From Flammula alnicola (lineage: Eukaryota > Basidiomycota > Agaricomycetes > Agaricales > Strophariaceae), in assembly GCA_015499995.1 (NCBI GenBank), contig JADNRV010000015.1, positions 372,001 through 436,000 on the forward strand: 64,000 nucleotides of DNA, given 5' to 3'. Within the stretch, counting starts at the first letter, position 1, and every line of letters starts with the position of its first letter. The position numbers were made by a program, and so were the translations under genes. The notes under the pieces were generated by a model. That model worked only from the letters and a program-made list of their open reading frames with translations. It had not been told where the DNA came from and searched no databases. Shown piece after piece: positions 46,706-58,727 of this stretch.

Positions 46706-49700
46706 CTAAGAGGAGTTCGACATTCCAAATGGCCTCGAGAAGGTCCCTGTCAGACCCGAAGGAATCGCTGGCATTCCCATTGAGAGACCTTCCACCTTCA
46801 AACCTTCCAATTCCTTCATCATCACACTCAAACGAGTGAATCTGTCTCGCAATCCATGTCCTTGACCAGCTGCGTCCGGAATTGCCTCCGAGTCGAATCC
46901 TTTCTCAAACTGTCCCCAGTCACTGCGCAACGAAAGGTATGGTTTGAGTAGTGAAGAATCGATGCGACCGAGGTAGTTCTCGGTAATGTATGATTTAAGA
47001 ATCTCGGGTCGAACAAGGAACACGTTTCCGAGTTGGCGAATAAACTCGAAACGTTCGTGAAGAGCAGGAATACCGAAGCTGCTGACCGTGTCTTGATATG
47101 ATTTGAGATCCCTGCACACCATCGCAACCAGTCGGTCAGAAAATCATTCTGTAAAATATGAAAGGTAGGGATACTGACTTTGCTAGCATAAGTCCTCCGG
47201 TGGCGCTTACAGGGAATTTGCGAAGGTGATCCAAGAGTAAACTAGAAGCGAGATGAGCACCCTTCAATAACAGCAAAATAATTTCACAGCAGCGACTCAC
47301 CTGTGGAAAGCAACACCTATTTCTGTTGAAAAGGCTTCGAGGTTCTTCCCGCTCAAGTTTTGCTTGGCGGCATCCCGGACTTTCTCGAGACCCTCGCAGC
47401 ACAAAACACAGGGTTCAGTGTTTACGCGTGCGAAAGACAAATCGTCGTTCCGAGGTTTGAAATCATTGCGTTTTTGTTTCGTGAGCTGGGCAGAAAGCCA
47501 GTTGATGATGGCTAGATGCGCATAGTCAGTATGTAGAGCGAATACCCAGATATGCAGAACATACCATCAGTAATACGCTGAAGTAGAGTATTGGCTCCAG
47601 TTTCCATTCTATTCACAGTCTGATTATTGAACACCACCATTTCTCTGCGGATGGTTACAGAGGAGCTTGCAAGAGGCAGAAGTGCGATATTGACATATTG
47701 TTGCCACAGGTGGCAAATCAGGTCGATAGACCTCACGATTGTCAGCGGCTGCATACTTGGCTCTGTTTTGCTATCTGCGGCTTCTAGTCGTAGCTGGGCT
47801 CTGAAAACAAGGTTTAATGTAAATGTATATTTCTCGAACGCATGCACGCACGTTTCAAGGGCAATGTCAACATAAGAATTCCCGATTGCTTCAGCTAACA
47901 CTCGAAGAAGCGTAGACGTGTTCTTAGGCCTGAAAGAAGGTAAACAGCTGAAAGAATCTTCAAACGGCGAAACTTACACATCATTTGGAGGGCTGAGCTC
48001 TACACAACGGCCAATCGTTTCTGCATGCCACTTGAGCATTTTCTCGGCAACGTCGACACTGAGCACCCCGTCTTCTTCACGAATGGGTTCTTCGGGTGAT
48101 TTGTCGGCGTTTCGATCCGGGTTGATCACTCCGAATCTCATCAGAGCCGCAGCAGCTTGAGCAGAGGTTGTACTCGCACCACTTGCTGTGGTCGTCGTCG
48201 TAGCTGCACTGATCTGGTTCACCATCCGATCGAACATGGATGATTTTCCCTTTTGAGCTTTCTGCTTACAGAGAAAGTTTAGCCATTGCTCTATTACTTG
48301 ATAAATGGACATCACGAACATGATATCGAGCAAAATTTGCCAAGAGGTTCCCGTATAGAGTTATTAAACTTTTGGTTTCTCGTTCCATGTACCGCTGGCC
48401 TTCGGTATAGGGAACGAATAATTCTTCCATCGCCGTCTCCAGCATCGTACTAATAGCAGTCGAGGGCGTCGAACCTGTCACAGGCGCAGACCCGGTTAGA
48501 GACCTGCGAAATTCTGTGGCCTCGTAAGGGGTACGTGATGACATGTGGGGTAACTCGTGGGCTTTGAGATCCTCAACCAATGTCGAGGCTTGGAAATGGA
48601 CAAGCTGCAAAACGCGTAGATATGCTAAATCTGACATATCCGATCCTTTGTGAAGCAGTTGCTCCATGTGTTGTTGTATCTGGAAAATTTTACCTCAAAG
48701 AGTTGTACAGAAAGGAAGGAAGGATTCGTACTGATTGAGCGAACACTCGCTGGAGGAAAACTTGCATAACGACGGGAGGGTTTGGAAACACTGCTTTGAC
48801 AATTTGTGCCTCAGTATCAACTGTACCACGGATTTCTGAAAACAATTCGGTTAATCCAATTTCATTCTTTGGAGGACTGGCGTTGGGATCAGCTATTGAA
48901 CCCCATCTGTTAAGGACGAGGTTAGAAAATGTTGATAGGATGATGAACGCTAGTAACTGACAGAACTGTGTCGACCGGTGGAGGCGCGTCGCGAATGTTA
49001 TTGATAAAGAAGTCGTGTTGGTTGACATATACTTGGACGCATGACGCCCCTCCGTTAAATTCGAGGAGTGTTTGGGCGCAGTGCTGTTAAATTTAGGGTG
49101 AGTGTACAGACCATTCCTAAGAGAAATTTGACCAACATGCATCAACTTGGGATCCCCTTTACGGTAGCATCGGTCGAAAAGATTCAGCATTTCTTTTTCG
49201 AACTTTTCGCAGTATTTCTCGATGTTCTCTCGTGTCTTATCCAAATAATTAAATAACAGTAATTCAGCAGCCTTTTGAAACTTACCTTATCAGAGTTGGG
49301 CAAGTCTACTTCTTTTGCCACAGTATTGAGACGTCGCAAAACTACCGCCACCTGCCGTCTTCCTGCTCTTCCTTCCTTCCGCAAGGCATCAAGCCCAGTT
49401 GTGTCTCCTTTACTGAATTGGTTGTAGAAGTCGATAAGGTCATAAGCTGCTTGAGCCCGTTGACGCTCGACGTGGACGGTTTCCAGTTGGTCACCTATCC
49501 ATATTATGAACTGAGGGATTCAGAAATGTCTTGAACCCTACCTATTCGAACGGCAGTACTGCTGACTTCGTTCATCCGACTTTCCATTCCTGAGAATGAG
49601 TTTCCCACTGCCTAAGGCACATAGTAAGATATAATGATGCATAATGCAGGGCGCCCATACCTCGAAACCCTTGGTCAACTCCACCATCTTCTTTGAATAC

Positions 49701-50084
49701 TCGCGTTCCGCCACACGAACACTCTTCTCCATTTGCTCAGTTTTTGCCTGAACATCCTTTCGGACTGAGATGAGTTTGTCGACGATGGATTCGAAGGACC
49801 TTATAAAGGGCTTCGGATCGAATGCTAGACATTTGGATAGACATAAGCACAAGGCATTGTGGTTAGGAACTTGACGCACGCCCATTATCAGCTTTAGACT
49901 CTGCTATGAGTTTCTCCGACACTGAGCCCACGAATTCAGTGACATCAAATTTACCCTAACTAGCAGTGAGTCAAATTAGTTTTAAGACAAAGACTATCAG
50001 GCGCACCTGGAAAGCAGAAAGCTCAAGATGCTCTTGGTGGTCACGGTCAGAATCCTGGGTTGGAGGAATTTGTTGTCTCGACAT
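46706..50084 (-). CDS. SEC10: Exocyst subunit SEC10
   Basis: Subunit of the exocyst tethering complex. Starts MSRQQIPPTQDSDRDHQ (50084). Landmarks: FDPKPFIRSFESIVDKLI, then a coiled coil (KTEQMEKSVRVAEREYSKKM), DLIDFYNQFSKGDTTGLDAL, VVLRRLNTVAKEVDLP, IEKYCEKFEKEMLNLFD, AQTLLEFNGGASCVQVYVNQ and MQVFLQRVFAQSIQQH. The C-terminal part is ISYQD-like (RDLKSYQDTVSSFG), ending FSRPFGMSNSS. About thirteen exons. No frame error needed. Divergent from ORC4 with 232 bases between the start codons. Confidence 0.93.
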
Positions 50085-50316
50085 GAGAAGATTCGATTAA
50101 TCCGTTGCAGTATAGAGTATATAGCAGGGGGTCTCCGCAGCGCACTAGTAGAAGCCAGTAACCCCACACTTTGAGATACGGAATGGTAACTAGTTGCACC
50201 GAAGTCGTGGTCGTGTTGCGAGTCGGAATTGATGGCCGGGCCGAAATGGAAATGTGGTTGGCACCAGATCTGTCACGGTCATTTCTTGTTCTCCTCAACT
50301 ACATTCCGCGTCGCTC

Positions 50317-52763
50317 ATGGCAGTGAAACGAAAACGTTCCACTGTTGTCCTAGATGAAGGGCACGCGCCCAAAAGGCAACTTCGCTCGGGGCGCGAAATC
50401 CAAACCTCTCCATCGACGACGTCGGTTATAAAGCCCAACGTCGCGTCGCGTCGCGCTCAACCATCTCCGCAAAAACGCGTCACTTCTCCCAAGAAGGTCT
50501 CTATTGATCTGCATAGCAACGCTAGTGACGACAGTGAGGACGACATTGCCTTTCCTCCTACGACACCCAAGCGAGGACGTCCAGTTTCTGGATCCCAGAA
50601 GGCTAAATCACCTTCAGAGACCCGCGCCCTTTCCGACGAAACTAATTTCGTTCGAGTGTCTAGTAACTCGGCTCTTAAGCACGCAGACAAACCCAGAGCC
50701 CGCAGAGGGAGACCGCCCAAGTCAAGATTGGTAGAGAAGACTGCCGGACTTGGTAGGCAATAAAATCATATCATACCTCCGCTAACACTAATAACACTTA
50801 GAGGATGAAGATCTTGTCTCGCAAAGTCTACCTGTAGAACCGGATGATGAAGGGCTTCCAAGTGCGCCCAGTGAACGCTCCAAGGAAGCAACGTCTCTTC
50901 GTCGACAACCAACGCGTGGCACTCCAACTGCAGAAGTCATCATTTGCACGCCTTCAAGGAGGGTTAAAGGGTCTATAGCTCATGCAACGCCAAAGCCGAC
51001 CGCGTCGACTGCCACGACTGACTCGGAATCATCAAGTTCATCCGACAACGAGCATGAACCTCCTGCAGCACCCATTTCCCCGACGAAGAAAACATCTCAC
51101 TTAGCTGAATATAACCCATCAGCAATTAGTTCAGATGCACTCCCAGAGCACCTTTATCCCTGTTTTCATGCTTATAAAAGAGCAATCTTAAAAACGTTAC
51201 AATGTCCAAACGTTGTTCCTGTCAATGCAGACCAACCCTCTGTCAATGACGTTGCCGCCAAACAGCTTACCGATTTGATTGACGGCACTGTACTACGCGC
51301 TGAAGGAAATAGCTGCCTCCTTCTTGGACCTCGCGGTAGTGGAAAGTCTCAGGTGCGTTTTCCCGCATTTTGCTTTGTCTGTTGAAAGCCTCATACGGTG
51401 TAGATGGTCGATGCGTGTCTTGAAAAAGTTGCCTTTGAAAAACCAATTATTCTCCGCCTTTCAGGGTGGGTCCAAAGTACCGACCGACATGCATTGCGCG
51501 AAATTGCCTTTCAACTCTTGCAACAAACAGGGTCTTCCCTTCTTCCTGACACGGAAACCGACCAGTCAAGCCCTGTTCAAGAGGGTCAGGAAGAGGAAGA
51601 AAACCCATTCCTAGACTCAATTGACACCTCTTCCGGAGAGCCCACTCTATCTTTACCCCCCTCCTCTCATCTTCACGCATTAATACCTGTCCTCTTAACC
51701 CTGAGCCGCCCAGTCGTCGTGATCCTTGATGCGTTCGATCTCTTTGCCCTTCATCCTCGCCAATCACTTCTCTACTGCCTTCTCGACACAGTGCAAAATT
51801 GCCGCGCAAGTTCGGACAGTCGAGGGATTGCCGTCATCGGGATCACTAGTCGCGTCGACACAGTGCAGCTTCTGGAGAAGAGAGTGAAGAGCCGTTTCTC
51901 TGGGAGGACAATACGAACCGCTCCCCCTGGTGGGCTTCAAAGCAGTTTGGCATTGGTCAGAAGCATTCTACAACCCTCTGACTTGGGTGACGATGACGAG
52001 TATGAAGAGTGGAAACAACACTGGACATCGAGCGTCGACAGATTCCTTACTGATAAAAATGTCGTTAATGTATTTAACGAGACCTTTAGCATTACAAGGG
52101 ATCTCAAGGTGATCACAAGGATGTTGGTATGAACCTTCGTTACCTTCTCTGATGTGCGTTCTAACAGCTTCTGCAATCTTTAGACTACTTGCGTGCTTCG
52201 GTTGACGTCGACCCAGCCGTATCTGTCCTTCAGAGCCATGTCTGCATCTGTAGACTCGCAACGTTCTCGGCATCGCAATCTTCATCTAACTAGTGCGTTG
52301 CCTGATGCCAAATAATAACTCATAAATGTCTAATATATTGTGCCAGATTTATCGTACCCCTCACTGTGTTTATTGATTGCAAGTGCACACGCCGACACAG
52401 CGGGACATACGACCTTCACGTTCGAAATGCTGTATGAAACCTTCCGAGATCAAGTTCGCGCATCAACCTCAGCTCCAGTACAAGTCAACGGTGGAAGTAT
52501 CGGAATGGTTCGCTGTACGCGCGAAGTCTTGCTCAGCGTAAGTAAATATGATGGGTTTTCAATTTGCCTTTGACGACACTTCTGTTCAGACTTTTGAAGA
52601 CCTTATTGCGGCCAGGATATTCGCATGCGTTGTGGGTCCATCTTCCAACACAGCGAAGGAATTTATGAAACATAGATGTGTTGTGGACAGAAATGTCATT
52701 AAGGGCATCATCGAGAAATCAGGACAGACTAATCTCAAGAAGTGGCTCAACAAGGGACAATGA
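50317..52763 (+). CDS. ORC4: Origin recognition complex subunit 4
   Basis: DNA replication initiator, AAA+ subunit of ORC. A long disordered N-terminus (MAVKRKRSTVVLDEGHAPKR) contains AT-hook-like motifs (KRGRPVSG, RARRGRPPKS). The AAA+ core has Walker A LLLGPRGSGKSQ. Walker B reads VVVILDAFDLFALHPRQSLL, with Ala where most ORC4 proteins have the catalytic Glu. Then come AVIGITSRVDTVQLLEKRVK and SRFSGRTIR. The winged-helix part has LCLLIASAHADTAGHTTFTF then EMLYETFRDQV, ending TNLKKWLNKGQ. Six or seven exons; the joint RML to TTCVLRLTSTQPYL uses acceptor CTTTAG. No frame errors. Confidence 0.93.
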
Positions 52764-53067
52764 ATCGGCCCAATCTAACTTTGCCGTTCATTTCAGTGTG
52801 TAGTATTATTAGAAAATTATTGCAACGTATGTAGCATAGACAAGATGTATATTTCTCCAATATGATCGAATTTCACGCAGTATTTTGCGATACTAGAGCG
52901 CGAAGATCGTCTGCAGGCATTGTGGCTGTGCAATATAGATTTGGCCATGTTACGTTCGGGGGGTAGCCTTCAGCTTTTTGAAGGAATCCGAGCAGACTGA
53001 CGCCCGTAAAAAAGCAAAGCGTTCAAGAGGCTGAACAACTCTGAAGACGCTGTCCAAATTTCTCGAC
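52764..53067. other. Intergenic region ORC4 to RIX1
   Basis: 304 bases between two plus-strand genes, AT-rich in its first half. Nothing else seen. Confidence 0.5.
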
Positions 53068-55715
53068 ATGGAACCTGGAAGTCACCTTAAAGCTTTATTG
53101 CAAACGCAGTTGGCGTCCGACGCGTCCGCCGTTAGGCACCTTCCCTACTGTATCTCGACCTTGACTGCAGAATGTTTGCAACCCTCCTCGCACTTGACGA
53201 AATGGACGACCAGGATACACGCTCTTCTTCACTCAAAAGAATCGGGAGGGCGATGGGCAGGGCTCTGCTTAGCTTATAAATCGTCGCTTCTCTCGCAGAG
53301 CTTGATGATTGACTCGGCGCAATCTTGGATCGGTGTTTGCTTGCCATTATTTTCAGTCCGTCTGATACATTTCCCTACTTTCGATCTGTTAGCTTATATG
53401 TTTCCAATAAGAGAAATGAACCTCTCCCTACCGTTAAGGCTGCGATTCGGCTTCTACGCGTTGTTTTCTCTACCGCGACCGATATCCCAGAATTTCAGAG
53501 ACAGGTCTCTTTGCCTCATGTTGTGAAATTCACGTCCGCCCTCATCCAGCTAGCTGATAATCGCCCAGACCTTGATCTAAAAGTGAGTGGAAAGATTTCC
53601 AGAGATAATTTATACTGAGTATCGTCCTTGAGGTTATATGTATGGAGACTTTGACGCGTTTGATACCGTTGTACCCTACAACACATAGAGCGTCGTCTGC
53701 GGCTCTCTCAGCTTTTGCTCTGCGATATTTGAATGGATCCGTTACAGGCCTAACAAATCAAAAATTAACACAAGCGGCGTCTCAACTTTACGCTGTCTTG
53801 CCTCTGACGGGAGGCAAGGTTGGCGCCGTCAACTTATGGAGAAAATCTTTGGAAGAGACCCTCGCCTTTGGGTGGGAAGCATTTTACTCATTACGAACTA
53901 CATTTCCCATTGAAGGTACAATTTTGTTTATTCCCTGGTCGCAAGTCTAACATCATAACTTAAAGCCCAAAACATCCACCGCCCGATCCCAGGCAATGAA
54001 CCTCAAATTGCCGTCCCTCTAAATCAGGACAGACTGCGATGCAGCGTGGTTATACTTTGTGACCTACTTAGGTATTAATTTCTATCGTGAATACTCCGCT
54101 TCTGTCCTGACTCCCAGTAGCGCAATAGTTCATCGACCCATACAAATCCCCCTTGGAAACCTCATATTGTTCACTATCTCCCTCCTGCGCTGTTCCGCAG
54201 ATAAACAAGTTAGTTTTTCTTCTGTCTATGTTGTTCCATTTTCCTAATCAGTTTTAGCTTGAAGGTTTCGTGGACCCTTCAATTCGTGCTATGGAAGTAT
54301 CTGCGGTTCCAGATGTCTGGGTGGCGGGATGTGACCTTCTTACCTGTTTGGCGACGCTGTATGTCTTATTTTCTTCCATTGGAGTCCATTTGATTCACAC
54401 TTGTACTAGATTTCCTCATCGTCTGGATACCCATTCGGGGAGATTGTTCTCGGTACTATCGTTCCAACTGGAGCAGAAGCAGAGCCCGTATATAAATTCC
54501 CTATGGCTTTCATGACCCAATTTTACTAACCCACCATTAGGCACCAGCGGCTTCCTTTCCTGAAAGCTCTTGGCGCACTACTTAAAAGCTGTCATCCCCT
54601 AGATTCACCAGTCCTTCCAACGAGATTGGCCAAAGCAGTCCTACCTTCAGTCACAAACCTCCTTACAACATCTTCTAACGGATCCTCTGGAGACAATGAA
54701 CCCTCATCGAGCAAAAGCAGTAAAGGAAAGAAGAGAGCGCGCAACTATGAAGGTGACGAAGTATTCAAAGTGTCACGCCAGGTTGCCTATCCTACGGCTG
54801 AAGAAGGCGAGATCCTTTTGAGTTCGATTGATGGTACAAATCATTCACATGTTGCCTCATCCTTTTATTGATTCCTTTTCTTCAGTCATCCAATCTTTGT
54901 TCAGAAACCCGAACCTTTCCTCTGCCATGCAATCCATCATTGGTCGTATCATCATTTCCATCCTTATCGCACTTCCGAGAATGTCGTCATCTTCTCTATC
55001 ACCGGATCCAGGTTTAATCCATGTCGTAAGCGTGAAAATCCAGAAATTCAGCGTGATAATTGGTTCCGGGACAACAAGTGTTATGAGCAAGGCTCTACCT
55101 TTTGTTATTGAAGCGGCCTTGGAAAGCTACCATCCAGATGTCAGTCAACTGACACCGGTTTCCTCTTAAAATAATCGTTAACATGATACATTGCAGATAC
55201 AACGCGACATTGGGATGCTCTTGCACCCTCGTGTACCACCACTTCTTCGATCAATGCCTCACGTCGAATCTCTGTCACTGTTCAAAGCAGAAGAGTCACA
55301 AGAAGAGGCGGAAGCCTTGGCAGCGTTGGTGGTGGAAGATATGCATGCCCATCAAACAGAGGTAGTGCTACAAGATGTTATTATGAACGACCACACCTCC
55401 ACAAGCATTCCTGTTCCCACCTCACTCGCCCAAGTGCCTCCAATTGAGGCAGAACAAACCCAAACCATTTCACCGCCCCAATCAAAAGAACCGATTGAAC
55501 CACCGACTAGCCATCCACTTCGGTCGACCAAAAGCGAGGATGCAGCACTAGCTATAGATGCCCCATCTCCGAAATCTACAACCGTTATTAAATCAACTAG
55601 CCAGGCGACATCGATATCCACGTCCTATTCATCGATCACATTCACCGAGCAGCAAGACGAGGACGAGGAAATGCCCACTATTGTTATGGATTCAGATTCA
55701 GACGACGAGGCTTGA
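53068..55715 (+). CDS. RIX1: Pre-rRNA processing protein RIX1 (PELP1 family)
   Basis: RIX1 with IPI1 and IPI3 acts on pre-60S particles during ITS2 processing in the nucleus. The N-terminal helical repeat begins MEPGSHLKALLQTQL, with HLPYCISTLTAECLQPSSHL, RWAGLCLAYKSSLLSQSLM, VKAAIRLLRVVFSTATDIPE, LPHVVKFTSALIQLADNRPD and ETLTRLIPLYPTTHRASSAA as family-like blocks. The middle has a basic segment (SKSSKGKKRARN). The tail is Pro/Ser-rich and acidic, ending DEEMPTIVMDSDSDDEA, as in PELP1 relatives. About nine exons. Convergent with the RRN11-like gene, 68 bases apart. Confidence 0.82.
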
Positions 55716-55783
55716 TGAGCTGCTGCAAATCGTGTCGCCGATATGGAAGTATTCGACATAAAATTTATGCAGTAGTGGAAGAA

Positions 55784-56676
55784 TCAAGTTCTGACTCGCT
55801 TCCTTTCGGGTTGAATATCATCTGTTGCCATACTCTCGTCGTCGGAGTCGTCTTGGGTATTTCGTTGTGCGTCCTGTAAGGTAATCATCTATTTTCGAAC
55901 TTTATCAGCATGATCTTTGTTTCTTTGCTGAGCCCCACTAACCCGTTCCAAGAATGCTCGCGCAACAGTGTTGTCTGGGTCCAGAGTCTTTGCATGCTCG
56001 AGGTGCGTTTGCGCGTCGCGTATTAGCACGCGGTCGAATAAGTTAGAGGATCCTGACATGAACTATGTAAACAGAAAGTGCTATAGTCATAGAAATTTAT
56101 GCAAACCCGAAGGAGATTGCGCAAGGGACAACGAGGAGAGGCCAGCATATATGTGCAGGACGGGATTGTCTTGATACGGAAATGAAGGGAGATAACTGAA
56201 AATAAAAGATCAGTAAGAGCGTAGGAGGCGAGAGTAAAAAGATAAAGTACAGTTCTAGTTCATCTAACGCCTCTCTACATTTTCCTTGTAGCAGGAGCCG
56301 GAAGACGAGTTCTTTGAGAATCGATTCGCGCTAAAACCACGTTCGTATCATTGGTACTCGTGATGATAGAGCGAATTAATCTTACGTCGTCCGGACATTG
56401 GAGCATCATGCTACGCAAGTACTCGATAGCAGTTTGCGCGTTGTCTTCGTTTTCATCTTCACCAAGGATATATAAGCCAGTACTCCATAGAGCCTTCCAG
56501 TCTATTTCTTTGCAACGAGCGAGAATTGCCCAGACGCGTTTAGCGCGTTGAAAGTCGTGCCTTTGGATGCTTAGCTGTAATATGTCATACAGACGGCGTA
56601 GATGCACTTTCCGACTAGTCAAAGGCTGTTTGGAGTTCAAAGATGCGAAGAGAAATATGTGGTCATGGGAAGACAT
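55784..56676 (-). CDS. RRN11: Probable RNA polymerase I core factor subunit RRN11
   Basis: Start MSSHDHIFLFASLNSKQPLT. Helical TPR-like content: HLRRLYDILQLSIQRHDFQR, AKRVWAILARCKEIDWKALW and AIEYLRSMMLQCPDD. An intron (GTAAGA...TTTTAG) joins RESILKELVFRLLLQGKCRE, then YLPSFPYQDNPVLHIYAGLS, THLEHAKTLDPDNTVARAFL and an acidic then basic end (ERKRVRT). The RAKRVWAILARCKEIDWK block is the main reason for the name. Yeast RRN11 is part of the core factor that recruits Pol I to the rDNA promoter. A generic TPR protein is the alternative. Divergent from the next gene over 126 bases. Confidence 0.6.
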
Positions 56677-56802
56677 CTGCAGTCCATCAAGTGCCTAGCA
56701 AACAACGCCAAAGACCTTTGATTTACAACCGCCATCGTTACACCGATCCAGAGTTCATCCGCACGGCTCTCAACGGGACCTCCTGGTATATTCAAACAAT
56801 TC

Positions 56803-57978
56803 ATGGACGACGACATTACATTTGGAGCATCGGTCTGGGGCGGCGACCCTGTGGATACGACCGAGACTTTCAAATCAGAAACTCCTGTTAGCCAGCTACC
56901 CAAGTCCAAGTTCGAGGATCCAACCTTTGATGATTTCGATGACTTCGGGGCACCAGAAGAAGCTACACAAGAAGACTTGAAGGATGAAGACTTTGGAGAT
57001 TTTGGGGATTTTGGGGAGGCGGACGCAGGCTCGTCTATGACTTTCGGTGACAGTGTAAACTTTTACGAGGACGTCCGGATACCTGGTCCATCATCACAGA
57101 ATTGGCGCCCACTGCTGTTGGACCCATTTCCTTCACGACCTAGCCTTGAAAGTGAAATAAACGAAACTCTGGGGCCGATATGGCAAGATGAAGACATTGC
57201 AAATGTTACTACCGATGAACCAATCCGAGAAGCGGAAGGCGCTGCTCAGATATTAATTACCCCTAGCAGGTGCGGTATATTATCTCAATCCCCGATTCGT
57301 GGTTACCAACTAATTTCAAGTCGCGAAATGTACAAAACGCTATTACAAACCCCACCGCCCACCAAACCTCCTAATTGGACGCGCTCTCGTATACGACGAC
57401 AACACTTGATTTCTCTCGGAATCCCGGTGAATCTTGACGAAGTCCTTCCTCGTGCAAACGGGAAACCTTTACCCGCGCTCGAAATACATACGCGCCCGAT
57501 GTCAGCTCCTCCTGGTGGTCGGAGTCAGCAGTCGAATATCAATGGGGGTGGCACGAATACAAATCATAACTCCAGAGCTGGAACACCAAAACCAGGACAA
57601 CAAGGGATATACGCCCAGCTTGGTCCTAAGCCTGAGCTTGATACCGCTAGAATCAACAAGCTATTGCAGCTAAACAACGGTGCACATCTCTTCTATTTAT
57701 TTAATAGAGTTTCCATTCGGCTGACGACCGTCAATCTTCCAGAATCTCTGACCATGCAGCCTCTGGCTAACTTGGAGCGCTACCTTGCCGATATTCGGAC
57801 ACAAACCGCAAATACATCCAATCTATTGACCCATGTGCTTCAAACACGGGAAGCGTTACAACAAGATTCGGAAACTTACAATGGCCTCATTGCCGAAATG
57901 GTGGGCGAGGCGCAAAAGCTCAAGTCGGGAAAACCAACGCGGATGGGGAGTATTAGACGAGGCAGGGGGGTGGCTTGA
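56803..57978 (+). CDS. Protein with acidic DFGDF motifs (Laa2/DUF5102-like)
   Basis: A single uninterrupted frame of 391 residues, rare in this window. The N-terminus starts MDDDITFGASVWGGD and has repeated acidic-Phe motifs (DDFDDFGAPEE, DFGDFGDFGEAD). Such motifs bind the ear domains of clathrin adaptors such as AP-1 gamma and GGA. The middle has TRSRIRRQHLISLGIPVNL followed by DEVLP, a conserved-looking block. A coiled-coil-like C-terminus (LANLERYLADIRTQTANTSN) ends GSIRRGRGVA. Yeast Laa2 links Laa1 to AP-1 through a similar motif, which is why I suggest a trafficking role. Confident as a gene, moderate on function. Confidence 0.65.
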   Translation: MDDDITFGASVWGGDPVDTTETFKSETPVSQLPKSKFEDPTFDDFDDFGAPEEATQEDLKDEDFGDFGDFGEADAGSSMTFGDSVNFYEDVRIPGPSSQNWRPLLLDPFPSRPSLESEINETLGPIWQDEDIANVTTDEPIREAEGAAQILITPSRCGILSQSPIRGYQLISSREMYKTLLQTPPPTKPPNWTRSRIRRQHLISLGIPVNLDEVLPRANGKPLPALEIHTRPMSAPPGGRSQQSNINGGGTNTNHNSRAGTPKPGQQGIYAQLGPKPELDTARINKLLQLNNGAHLFYLFNRVSIRLTTVNLPESLTMQPLANLERYLADIRTQTANTSNLLTHVLQTREALQQDSETYNGLIAEMVGEAQKLKSGKPTRMGSIRRGRGVA

Positions 57979-58399
57979 CAGATATCAATCCATTCAATAC
58001 TTGCTCATTCACTCTATGAGTCGGCATCACTCTAGCTGACGCGCGCCATGACGTACTTCACGTCGAGGGATGTCTCGACGACTTTATCGCTCAAGCACTT
58101 GGAGCTCATGTTCATCAAGAGTAGGGCGTTATTTAATGAGTCCGGCGTATTCCACATTTGTGGTGTGGCTCTAGCAACCCGTTCACGTATGTATGTAACT
58201 GGCTAAGATACCAAGGAGATATTATTATTGATTATCAAGGGACTCCTGCTACTCATTATGAAGATTGTCCCATTCCAAGATGCAAATTACGAGAGAGAAA
58301 AAGGGAGTCGTTTGTGTGCTTATTAAAGAACCGCTACTAACCCTGCAATGAGTACTTGATCTATTATTTGTAGTACTATGTATAGTATACTTACTACTA
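57979..58399. other. Intergenic region before foldback element
   Basis: About 420 bases following a stop codon, AT-rich near 58340-58399, with no supported gene. Confidence 0.45.
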
Positions 58400-58727
58400 C
58401 TAAGATAGGGCTCATGCACTTTCGACAAGCCTTCACGTGATTTGCGTGACAATCCTTATTTTTGAATATACATTTCTTCGAGGGCAAAAATAAAAATTCT
58501 GTCCACTAAGATCTATGCCAAATTGAATTTAGAACATTTCTTAGTGGATACATTTTTTTATTTTTGCGTGTGGAGAGTGGAAGTTCAAATTTAAGAACGG
58601 CGCCGGACATACTGGATCGTCACACGCTCGCACAGCTCCTGCCAAATTAAGATCATGTGAGGTCTGTCACGCGTTACAAGGCTTGTCGAAAGTGCATGAG
58701 CCGGGGAGACTCAGAGCCCTATCTTAG
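58400..58727. repeat. Foldback (MITE-like) element with terminal inverted repeats
   Basis: Positions 58411-58433 are a perfect 23-base inverted copy of 58678-58700. The adjacent 58400-58410 is a perfect inverted copy of 58717-58727, the right arm being interrupted by 16 bases. An inner inverted repeat pairs 58484-58511 with 58539-58567 (TCCACTAAG / CTTAGTGGA core, flanked by A/T runs). The element has no coding frame. This is the shape of a non-autonomous DNA transposon (MITE). Target-site duplications were not clear. Confidence 0.7.
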
